The translations under genes and the position numbers were made by a program. From contig JASKJZ010000168.1 of assembly GCA_030154385.1 (NCBI GenBank), positions 1 through 5,993 on the forward strand: a stretch of DNA of 5,993 nt, in the 5' to 3' direction. Shown here in pieces: positions 1 through 5,709 of this stretch; position 1 is the first letter of the stretch, and the number at the start of each line of letters is the position of its first letter. The notes below the pieces were generated by a model. It had not been told where the DNA came from, made no database searches, and worked only from the letters and a program-made list of their open reading frames with translations. Origin of the DNA: Clostridiales bacterium. Lineage in GTDB: Bacteria; Bacillota_A; Clostridia; Lachnospirales; Lachnospiraceae.

Positions 1-1
1 A

Positions 2-634
2 TATGAGCAGGGTGTTCGCTCTATCATAGCAACACCTCATTTTATCAGTGGTAGCACAAAAGATACAATTGTAGAGCGAAGACGACTCGTCGAACAGGTT
101 AAGGAGGTTGCAAAAGAGATTGCACCTGATCTTGCCGTTTTCATTGGGAATGAGCTCTATTATACAGGGGCTGTTTTGGAAGATTTACAAAAAGGGCGTG
201 CTTCGACCTTGGCAGACAGTGATTATGTGCTGGTCGAGTTCTCTACTACGACTCCTTATAAAGAGATTTACCAAGGATTTCGCCAATTAATTCAGGCAGG
301 ATATCGCCCGGTACTTGCACATGTGGAACGCTACGAAGCGCTGTATAAAAAAGAGGACAATATACGAGAACTCATATCCTTGGGCATTTATATCCAAATG
401 AATACCGAAAGTGTCATGGGTGGGCTCTTTGATGGCAGAGCAGCGTATTGTCGCAAGCTTATGGCTAGTGGTCTGATTCATCTACTTGGAAGTGATGCAC
501 ATAGTGATACAAAGCGGCCACCGCTGATGCTGGATGCGGTCACACTGTTAAGAAAAAAGAACATTCCGGAAGCGCTTTTAGAAAAAATACTATATGTAAA
601 TCCAGAGCGAATCCTACAGAATAAATACATATAA
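2..634 (+). CDS. cpsB: CpsB/Wzh-family protein-tyrosine phosphatase (PHP fold), 5' end outside window
   Basis: The C-terminal 210 residues of a manganese-dependent phosphotyrosine phosphatase of the CpsB/CapC (PHP) family, which dephosphorylates the CpsD kinase in the cytoplasm. The frame is open from base 2. Counting from there, visible family motifs are IIATPHF (8-14), GNELYYT (49-55), VEFS (78-81), LAHVERY (105-111), GSDAHS (163-168) and VNPERIL (199-205). From memory of the pneumococcal enzyme, E51, E79, H107, D165 and H167 match the metal ligands, and R110 and R172 the catalytic arginines. About 29-33 residues, including the expected N-terminal HxH motif, lie upstream of the window. The usual family length is about 243 residues, so the rest looks complete. 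It is the first of four cassette genes, with 19 bp separating it from cpsC. An internal TTG start at 176 is rejected because the conserved frame continues upstream of it. Confidence 0.93.
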   Translation, partial: YEQGVRSIIATPHFISGSTKDTIVERRRLVEQVKEVAKEIAPDLAVFIGNELYYTGAVLEDLQKGRASTLADSDYVLVEFSTTTPYKEIYQGFRQLIQAGYRPVLAHVERYEALYKKEDNIRELISLGIYIQMNTESVMGGLFDGRAAYCRKLMASGLIHLLGSDAHSDTKRPPLMLDAVTLLRKKNIPEALLEKILYVNPERILQNKYI

Positions 635-653
635 ATGAAGGAGACTTCCTTTT

Positions 654-1469
654 ATGGAAAACAATCATAATGCCACGGATGAAGTGGAAATTGACTTACT
701 AGAGCTATTTTTTGTATTAAAGAGCAAGCTTTTGATTATCTTGCTTTCCACGCTTGTGATGGGAGCGGCATTTGGACTGTTTAGCAAGTTTGTGATTACA
801 CCAGTCTATACCTCGACCTCCAAGCTCTATATATTGACCAAATCGACTTCTATTACAAGTCTTGCAGATATCCAAATGGGTACGTCACTAACACAAGATT
901 ATATGGAGCTTATCAAGAGCCGCCCAGTGGTAGAGACGGTCATAAAAAATCTTAAGTTAGATACGACCTATGAAGACATGTTGGGGAAAATCGAAATTAG
1001 TAATCCAAGCAATACACGTATCCTAAAGCTTACAATAGAGGATAATGATCCAAGACTTGCCAAGGAAATTGCGGATGAATTCGCTGATGTTTCAATTGAG
1101 CGTATCTCGAAAATTATGGATACCGATAAACCTAATATCGTAGAAGAAGGACATATCGCAGAGGATCCAGCGAGTCCCAATACCAAGAAAAACGCAGTGA
1201 TTGGTGCTTTACTTGGATTTGTGCTATGTGCTGGTGTTATCGTAGTACTTCACTTATTGGATGATACGATTCGTTCCTCCGATGACATGGAGAAATATCT
1301 GGGACTCAATACCCTTGCCGCTATCCCGATGGGAAAAGAAGAGTATGATGGAAGAAAGCATAAAAAAGGATTTTTTGGACGATTCCAAAAAACTCCTTAT
1401 GAAAAAATGCAGGCAAAGGAAAAAAGAGCGAAAGCAAAACGAAAGGGAAACGGGGGTAAGGCACAATGA
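654..1469 (+). CDS. cpsC: CpsC/Wzd-like polysaccharide co-polymerase (Wzz domain), activator of the tyrosine kinase
   Basis: A 271-residue membrane protein that sets polymer chain length and, in the family, presents a cytoplasmic C-terminus that activates the CpsD kinase. Seen in sequence: an acidic N-terminus with the Wzz-type EIDLLELFFVLKSK (12-25), TM1 at about 26-47, an extracellular domain at about 48-178, the proline-containing motif AEDPASPNTKKN (169-180), TM2 at about 181-201, then the post-membrane LDDTIRSSDDMEKYLGL typical of the family. The final 45 or so residues (227-271) form a strongly basic Lys/Arg tail carrying two tyrosines (Y231, Y249). This makes the protein longer than the roughly 230-residue streptococcal homologues. 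The start at 654 has AAGGAG at 638-643, ten bases upstream. Its TGA overlaps the cpsD ATG (ATGA), so the two are likely translationally coupled, which fits their function as a complex. Confidence 0.93.
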   Translation: MENNHNATDEVEIDLLELFFVLKSKLLIILLSTLVMGAAFGLFSKFVITPVYTSTSKLYILTKSTSITSLADIQMGTSLTQDYMELIKSRPVVETVIKNLKLDTTYEDMLGKIEISNPSNTRILKLTIEDNDPRLAKEIADEFADVSIERISKIMDTDKPNIVEEGHIAEDPASPNTKKNAVIGALLGFVLCAGVIVVLHLLDDTIRSSDDMEKYLGLNTLAAIPMGKEEYDGRKHKKGFFGRFQKTPYEKMQAKEKRAKAKRKGNGGKAQ

Positions 1470-2200
1470 TAAAGATTAATCTGGAAAAGGTCGAAGAACT
1501 GGAATATGCAAGAAATGAAGCCTTTAAGTCCTTACGTACCAACTTGATGTTTTGCGGGGATGATGTGAGACGAATCTTGCTAACAAGCTGTACGCCAAAC
1601 GAGGGAAAAAGTACCGTTAGCTTTTATCTGGCCAAAGCATTAGCTGAGGATGGAAAGAAGGTTGTTCTAATTGATGCTGACCTTCGAAAGTCGGTGCTTA
1701 TCGGCCGTCTAGGGGCAAAGGCAGAGGATAAGATAGAAATCAAGGGGCTTTCTCATTACTTATCCGGGCAGGCTAAGCTCGAGGATGTAACCTGTAAGAC
1801 TGACATCGAAGGGTTATATATGGTGTTCTCAGGGCCTGTGACTCCGAACCCTACGGAGCTTTTAGGCAATCAATATGTAGAAAAGATGCTCTTGTCCTTT
1901 GAAAATCAGGCAGACTATGTTATAATAGATGCACCACCGCTTGGTTCGGTCATTGATGCTGCTATCCTTACTAAGGTTTGTGATGGAGCAATCATGATAA
2001 TTGAAAACAATCGAATCAGTTATCGTCTGGCGCAGGGAGTGAAAAAACAGCTAGAACAGGCAAATTGCAGGATACTAGGGGCTATCCTCAATAAGGTAGA
2101 TTTAGAGAAAGGATATTATCAAGGTTATTATAAAGGCTACTATAAAGGGTATTATAAAAAATACGATAGTGGCTATCAACACTATGGTGAGTATAAATAA
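1466..2200 (+). CDS. cpsD: CpsD/Wze bacterial tyrosine autokinase (BY-kinase)
   Basis: A 244-residue cytoplasmic P-loop tyrosine kinase that partners CpsC; cycles of autophosphorylation and CpsB dephosphorylation control polymer assembly and export. Motifs: EAFKSLRTN (18-26), matching the BY-kinase oligomerisation motif with Lys in place of the first Arg; Walker A TPNEGKST (43-50); Walker A' VVLIDADLRK (66-75); PNPTELL (127-133); and Walker B YVIIDAPP (151-158). The C-terminus is a tyrosine cluster with 12 Tyr in the last 29 residues (216-244), including four tandem GYY units, where pneumococcal CpsD carries YGX repeats. The start is the ATG of the ATGA overlap with cpsC, preceded by a GGGGGTAAGG purine run at 1452-1461. 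As in other Gram-positive loci the kinase and its membrane activator are separate polypeptides, unlike the fused proteobacterial Wzc. Confidence 0.95.
   Translation: MIKINLEKVEELEYARNEAFKSLRTNLMFCGDDVRRILLTSCTPNEGKSTVSFYLAKALAEDGKKVVLIDADLRKSVLIGRLGAKAEDKIEIKGLSHYLSGQAKLEDVTCKTDIEGLYMVFSGPVTPNPTELLGNQYVEKMLLSFENQADYVIIDAPPLGSVIDAAILTKVCDGAIMIIENNRISYRLAQGVKKQLEQANCRILGAILNKVDLEKGYYQGYYKGYYKGYYKKYDSGYQHYGEYK
2111..2158 (+). repeat. four tandem 12-bp units encoding the GYY(K/Q) tail of CpsD
   Basis: Four in-frame, head-to-tail 12-bp units: GGATATTATCAA, GGTTATTATAAA, GGCTACTATAAA and GGGTATTATAAA. They encode GYYQ, GYYK, GYYK and GYYK (residues 216-231 of the kinase). Every unit differs at the third base of the glycine codon (A, T, C, G) and one uses TAC for Tyr. 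The amino acid repeat is therefore kept while the DNA has diverged, consistent with selection on the tyrosine tail and against very recent expansion. Confidence 0.9.
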
Positions 2201-2240
2201 GAAACATAACAAGCGTATGGTATAAAAAGGGGTTGAGTAA

Positions 2241-3669
2241 ATGTATCGAAGGTCTACAAGCAGTTGGGTGAAGCATCTGGATTTTACTGTTTTGGATATC
2301 GTTGTCTTGTTGCTTACACTAGCGATAAGTAACGGCATCCGAAATGGATTTCAGGTTAATTTTTTGCCAGGACTGTATCTAAACACAGCACTTGCTATGG
2401 TGCTGATTGATGTCTTTGTTGTATTTTTTAACGAAAGCTATAAGGGAGTCCTACGCCGTGGCTACTGGAATGAAGCAGTTGCGGTGGCAAAACACAATTT
2501 GTTTGTGATGGGACTCACAGTCTTTTATCTCTTTATCACCCAAACGGGACAAATTTATTCACGAGCCGTGTTAATTATGCATTTTATTATGGCTACCGTA
2601 CTGATGTATGGAACACGTATTTTATGGAAGCAGCATCTTAGAAGCCGTGACAAACGTCAGGGGCATAGTCGTGCTATGTTATTGATTTGCGATCGCAAGG
2701 AAGCAAAGGAGATTGTGCGCTCGTTTCTGGATAATGAATTTGGTCGTATCCGCCTATCGGGGATTATTTTTACTAACGTACACGGTAAAGTAAGTGAGGT
2801 AGAGGGGGTGCCTGTGGTTGCCTCTGGCTGTGAGCAAGCCTTTCAATACATAAAAAATAACTGGGTGGACGAAGTCTTTGTAAAGCTACCAAGAGAAGAT
2901 AGCGCGTTTCATGAGATAATCGAGACCTGTCGGGAGATGGGGGTAACAATCCATTTACACATTGCAAGATTAAAGAATTCAAGTCGTCAGGTTGTCGAGA
3001 AGGTTGGAGGCTATACAGTACTAACCAGTAGCATCAAGATGGCGACTCCGAAGCAGATTTTCGTGAAGCGCGTCATGGATATCTGTGGGGGGGGTAGTGG
3101 GAGTTGTGATTGCAGGCCTTATATTTATTTTTGTTGCGCCTGTGATTTATCTAAAATCTCCCGGTCCAATCTTCTTTAAACAGGAACGCATTGGAAAGAA
3201 TGGAAAGCGGTTTTATCTATATAAGTTTCGATCGATGTATCTGGATGCAGAGGCTAGAAAACAGGAACTACTCGCTATGAACGAGATGGCAAGTACCTTA
3301 ATGTTTAAGATAGATGATGATCCTAGGATTATTGGTGGAGAAAAAGGAATCGGAGGATTTATCCGAAAAACTAGCTTAGATGAGTTTCCACAGTTCTTTA
3401 ATGTGCTAAAAGGTGATATGAGTTTGGTAGGAACTAGGCCGCCAACTGTTGATGAGTGGGAACAATATGCTTATCATCACAGGAAGAGACTTTGTACAAA
3501 ACCTGGGATAACAGGCATGTGGCAGGTGAGTGGCAGAAGTAATATCAAAGACTTTGAGGAAGTGGTGAAGTTGGATACTCAGTACATAGATGAATGGTCT
3601 GTGGGGTTGGATTTGAGGATACTTGCGAAGACTGTTCTTGTGGTGCTGAAGAGAGATGGGTCAGTGTGA
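2241..3669 (+). pseudogene. cpsE: CpsE/WchA-type undecaprenyl-phosphate sugar-phosphate transferase, frameshifted at a G8 tract
   Basis: This gene encodes the polyprenyl-phosphate hexose-1-phosphate transferase that starts each repeat unit by loading a sugar phosphate onto undecaprenyl phosphate. Read through, it would be 475 residues, close to the roughly 455 of pneumococcal homologues. The N-terminal half has four membrane segments (about 14-33, 44-64, 82-101, 106-128) and a soluble CoA-binding-like domain (about 144-265). The C-terminal half is a bacterial sugar transferase domain with a membrane helix at 285-304, PGPIFFKQERIG, KFRSM, the Asp-Glu catalytic pair in TSLDEFPQ (D380, E381), GTRPP and KPGITGMWQVSGRS. 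After MDICGG the frame is lost at eight Gs (3087-3094); seven Gs would restore MDICGGVVGVV. As written, the first frame stops at 3179 after missense residues, and the second frame is open from a GTG at 3085 to 3669. The start ATG has AAGGGG-like sequence at 2228-2233. It could be a sequence error, a true null or a phase-variable gene. Confidence 0.88.
3087..3094 (+). other. G8 homopolymer at the frameshift point
   Basis: Eight consecutive Gs inside the initiating transferase gene, exactly where the protein similarity passes from one frame to the next. The codons as given are TGT GGG GGG GGT AGT. Deleting one G gives TGT GGG GGG GTA GTG and rejoins the conserved catalytic domain. Mononucleotide G runs of this length are prone to replication slippage, transcriptional slippage and sequencing error. 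Confidence 0.95.
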
Positions 3670-3808
3670 GGCGAGTGTCTATGGGGATAGATGATGCATA
3701 GAATAAGTGATTGTAAGTTGAAAATATGGAATAATATGGATACGGCATAATATGCATGCACGATAATAGGAACAACAAAAATTACATGAGAAATGGGGAT
3801 GAGATAAT
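3670..3808. other. 139-bp AT-rich spacer without a gene
   Basis: The genes before it are packed with overlaps or gaps of 40 bp or less, so this gap is unusually wide for the operon. No open frame of note, no convincing sigma-A promoter with correct spacing, and no hairpin followed by a T-run was found. It holds two ATATGGA copies (3724-3730, 3734-3740) and a GCATGC palindrome near 3753. The weak GGGGATGAG at 3795-3803 probably serves the next start at 3809. Confidence 0.5.
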
Positions 3809-4252
3809 ATGGATTATAAGAAAAAGCTGAATATTGCAATGCTTGGTCATAAGCGAATCCCCTCTCGTGAAGGCGGGATTGAAATAGTTGTTGAAGAGTT
3901 GAGTACACGAATGGTTCAACTTGGGCATAGTGTGACTTGCTATAACAGAAAAGGTAAGCATGTCAGTGGTGGAGAAGTCCAGAGCGTGGATGAATATAAA
4001 GAAGTGAAGGTTAAAGAAGTTTTCACAATAGACAAAAAAGGTCTTGCAGCTATGACATCATCTTTATTTGCTTGTATTCGTGCTGGGTTTGGCAGCTACG
4101 ATGTTGTGCATATCCACGCAGAAGGATCTGCTTTTTTTTCGTTTATTCCTAAATGGTTAGGGAAGAAAGTTATTGTGACTGTCCATGGCTGGAAAGATAT
4201 TATATGGTTAAACCAGAAAACACCGCGTAAATACAGCGTTTTAACGGCTTGA
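3809..4252 (+). pseudogene. truncated DUF1972/WchF-like glycosyltransferase (N-terminal domain only)
   Basis: The 147-residue product matches the N-terminal domain of GT4-type glycosyltransferases with a DUF1972 domain, the group of the pneumococcal rhamnosyltransferase WchF/Cps2T that usually adds the second sugar. Recognisable family stretches are LNIAMLGHKRIPSREGGIE (7-25), VVEELSTRM (27-35), GHSVTCYNRKGKHVSG (39-54), TIDKKGLAAMTSS (73-85), VVHIHAEG (99-106) and VTVHG (123-127). Family members continue from VHG into an LDW-containing stretch and reach about 380-400 residues. Here VHG is followed by unrelated sequence (WKDIIWLNQK onward) and a TGA 20 codons later. The whole C-terminal nucleotide-sugar-binding domain is missing, and no frame downstream resembles it. 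Similarity ends near base 4190, so a deletion or insertion there is more likely than a point frameshift. It is probably inactive as a transferase. Confidence 0.85.
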
Positions 4253-4427
4253 CCATCTTCTTGAAAAGTCTATTTCGCATATGGTCGAGAGAGTACTCCT
4301 GTTGAAATCTACTGCGTTTGGCGGTTTGGTGGTCTCTAAATTTAGTGAATTAAACATACACACCCAATGTTGTTTATTCCGAAATTATTATCCATATGTG
4401 GAAATAGAAAATGAGAATAGGAGGTAG
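4245..4427 (+). other. 60-codon open frame of unknown nature, possible gene remnant
   Basis: This frame opens after the TAA at 4242-4244 and runs to the TAG at 4425-4427. An ATG at 4281 would give 48 residues, beginning MVERVLLLKSTAFGG and ending YYPYVEIENENRR. It lacks a clear ribosome binding site at 4281 and matches no family I recognise. Its last codons overlap an AGGAGG sequence (4419-4424), the usual pattern at the end of one operon gene before the next, which is why it could be the 3' end of a lost gene. It may equally be chance. Confidence 0.2.
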
Positions 4428-4708
4428 TCAAGCCTGAGTGGAACGAGAGTTTCATTCGGGCTATTTCTCGTGGTACGAAAAGAAAGTTTGTTTACAGTAT
4501 AGAGCTAATATCTCGGTGTTATTTCTATAGTGCGAACAAGCACTGATAAATGAGCATTGCAATCAAGGAAATCATTAACTGCTTACACACCCAAATAAAG
4601 TATGGTGATTTCTGCAAGATAGATTGATTATGCGGTAACTGAAAAATAAGGCAATTTGCAAATATCACTCCAATACAATGAAAGACGTTAGTGTGAGGGA
4701 AAGATTTT
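4253..4708. other. 456-bp stretch with no recognisable gene, probable recombination or insertion scar
   Basis: All three + frames are repeatedly interrupted. The longest short open pieces are 4245-4427 (+, 60 codons), a GTG frame at 4438-4530 (+, 30 residues with AGGAGG at 4419-4424), an ATG frame at 4550-4627 (+) and a minus-strand frame at 4668-4525 (47 residues). None could be matched to a known family by eye. The stretch also has a 14-bp hairpin (4431-4462), an exact 11-bp direct repeat TACACACCCAA (4357-4367 and 4584-4594) and a palindrome ATTTGCAAAT (4654-4663). It sits between a truncated glycosyltransferase and intact serotype-type genes, where cps loci often carry insertion-sequence remnants. 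No terminal inverted repeats or transposase motifs were found, so the mobile-element origin is inference only. Confidence 0.6.
4431..4462 (+). terminator. 14-bp RNA hairpin with GAGA tetraloop, possible weak terminator
   Basis: AGCCTGAGTGGAAC (4431-4444) pairs along its whole length with GTTTCATTCGGGCT (4449-4462) around a GAGA loop. Three of the 14 pairs are G-U and would be mismatches in DNA, so the structure suits RNA better than a DNA hairpin. The bases after the stem, ATTTCTCG, are only moderately T-rich, so an intrinsic terminator is possible but weak. If it terminates, the genes from 4709 would need readthrough, antitermination or their own promoter. Alternatives are a structured leader or a relic of a mobile-element end. 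Confidence 0.4.
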
Positions 4709-5185
4709 ATGCAGCAGGTGGCAAATAAAGAAAATTTAAAAATCTGTTTAGTTGGCTCATCAGGCGGCCACTTGACTCATCTATATATGTTAAAGCCTTT
4801 CTGGAAGGACAAGAATCGCTTTTGGGTAACCTTTGATAAAGAGGACGCAAGAAGTCTTTTGGAAGGCGAGAAAATGTATCCTTGCTATTATCCTACTAAT
4901 CGCAGCCTTAAAGCTTTGATTAAAAATACAGCTATTGCTTGGAAAGTGCTACATAAGGAAAAACCGGATTTAATCATTTCCTCAGGTGCAGCAGTTGCAG
5001 TTCCGTTCTTTTACCTGGGTAAATTGATGGGAGCAAAACTTATTTATATAGAAGTGTTTGACCGCATTGACAAGCCTACCGTAACCGGCAGATTGGTATA
5101 TCCGGTTGCGGACAAGTTTATTGTGCAGTGGGAAGAGCAAAAGAAAGTTTATCCAAAGGCTATCAATTTAGGCAGTATCTTTTAG
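4709..5185 (+). CDS. Alg14-like glycosyltransferase subunit (CpsF/EpsE/PssD type)
   Basis: A 158-residue member of the Alg14 family, which acts as the membrane-associated partner that recruits and activates an Alg13-like catalytic subunit. In pneumococcal type 14 the equivalent Cps14F enhances Cps14G, a beta-1,4-galactosyltransferase acting on lipid-linked glucose; the sugar used here cannot be read from sequence. Motifs: KICLVGSSGGHLTHL (11-25) at the Rossmann start, PDLIISSGAAVAVPF (86-100), AKLIYIEVFDRID (109-121) and TGRLVYPVADKFIVQWEEQ (126-144). Length is normal for the family and the gene looks complete. GAGGGA at 4695-4700 supports the ATG at 4709; the few residues before KICLVG make a slightly longer N-terminus than many relatives. 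It is separated from the next gene by 11 bp, as expected for an obligate pair. Confidence 0.92.
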   Translation: MQQVANKENLKICLVGSSGGHLTHLYMLKPFWKDKNRFWVTFDKEDARSLLEGEKMYPCYYPTNRSLKALIKNTAIAWKVLHKEKPDLIISSGAAVAVPFFYLGKLMGAKLIYIEVFDRIDKPTVTGRLVYPVADKFIVQWEEQKKVYPKAINLGSIF

Positions 5186-5190
5186 AGGGG
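5185..5190 (+). promoter_or_regulatory. ribosome binding site fixing the start of the Alg13-like gene
   Basis: GAGGGG lies six bases before the ATG at 5197 and directly overlaps the stop of the upstream gene. It places the start at 5197 and not at a GTG in the same frame at 5128, which would add 23 residues encoded inside the Alg14-like gene. The protein from 5197 begins MIFVTVGTHEQPF, the normal N-terminus of the family. Confidence 0.85.
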
Positions 5191-5196
5191 AAAAAG

Positions 5197-5709
5197 ATGA
5201 TATTCGTAACAGTTGGAACACACGAGCAGCCGTTTAACAGGCTTGTGAAAGCAGTAGATGAATTAAAAAGAGACGGAGTAATTACCGAAGACGTTATTAT
5301 ACAAACCGGGTTCAGCACATACGAACCGAAGTATTGCCAGTGGAGCAAGCTGATCCCTTACCAGCAGATGATAAAAAATGTTGAGGACGCACGCATTGTC
5401 ATCACTCACGGAGGCCCTGCAAGCTTTATCATGCCTCTGCAAATCGGTAAGACTCCTATCGTAGTACCCCGTCAGCATCGATTTGACGAACATGTGAATG
5501 ACCATCAGGTGGAGTTTGCAAGAAATGTGGCCGAGAGAATGGGAACTATTATCCTGGTTGAGGACATAAGCAAACTTGGTGATGTGATTAAAAATTACGA
5601 TGAGGTTGTTGCTAAGATGGGTCATGGTATGAGCAGCAATAATGAGAAGTTCTGTAATGAATTGGAAGAAAGAGTTGATAATATTTTTGAAGGGAATAAA
5701 AAAATATGA
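5197..5709 (+). CDS. Alg13-like glycosyltransferase catalytic subunit (CpsG/EpsF/PssE type, GT28 C-terminal domain)
   Basis: A 170-residue protein with the GT28 C-terminal fold, the nucleotide-sugar-binding catalytic half of the Alg13/Alg14 pair. Motifs: MIFVTVGTHEQPFNRLV (1-17), VIIQTGFS (33-40), VITHGGPASFIMPLQIGK (68-85), TPIVVPRQHRFDEHVNDHQ (86-104) and a C-terminal helix ending EERVDNIFEG. The HGG loop and the PRQ...EHVNDHQ stretch are the donor-binding signature. Length fits single-domain relatives of about 160-170 residues. With the preceding Alg14-like protein it would form one membrane-bound transferase extending the lipid-linked sugar on the cytoplasmic face. Its TGA overlaps the ATG of the next gene (ATGA), indicating continued operon coupling. 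Confidence 0.94.
   Translation: MIFVTVGTHEQPFNRLVKAVDELKRDGVITEDVIIQTGFSTYEPKYCQWSKLIPYQQMIKNVEDARIVITHGGPASFIMPLQIGKTPIVVPRQHRFDEHVNDHQVEFARNVAERMGTIILVEDISKLGDVIKNYDEVVAKMGHGMSSNNEKFCNELEERVDNIFEGNKKI

Noticed and set aside
2111..2158. CRISPR-like or minisatellite array
   Set aside because: The units are 12 bp, contiguous without spacers, and in frame within the kinase gene; they are coding repeats.
2102..2338. Minus-strand hydrophobic 78-residue frame resembling a small membrane protein
   Set aside because: Its hydrophobic character is explained by being antisense to the TAT/AAA-rich GYYK repeats of the kinase tail.
3085..3669. An independent 194-residue sugar transferase gene starting at GTG 3085, as a natural two-gene split
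   Set aside because: No ribosome binding site precedes the GTG, the start falls in the middle of the conserved KRVMDICGG stretch, and removing one G rejoins both halves into a normal-length enzyme.
3718..3751. Promoter in the 3670-3808 spacer (TTGAAA with CATAAT)
   Set aside because: The spacing between the two hexamers is 22 bases, too long for a standard sigma-A promoter.
3579..3908. Minus-strand 109-residue open frame over the spacer
   Set aside because: Both ends are antisense to conserved protein-coding sequence, there is no ribosome binding site, and the composition is that of a shadow of AT-rich sequence.
4656..4679. Promoter upstream of the Alg14-like gene (TTGCAA with TACAAT)
   Set aside because: TACAAT at 4674-4679 is a fair -10 box, but the only TTG-type -35 candidate is 12 bases away, and there is no good hexamer at 16-18 bases.
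5128..5709. Longer 193-residue version of the Alg13-like protein from GTG 5128
   Set aside because: The extra 23 residues overlap the end of the Alg14-like gene and lack family similarity; a strong GAGGGG six bases before ATG 5197 fits the family N-terminus.
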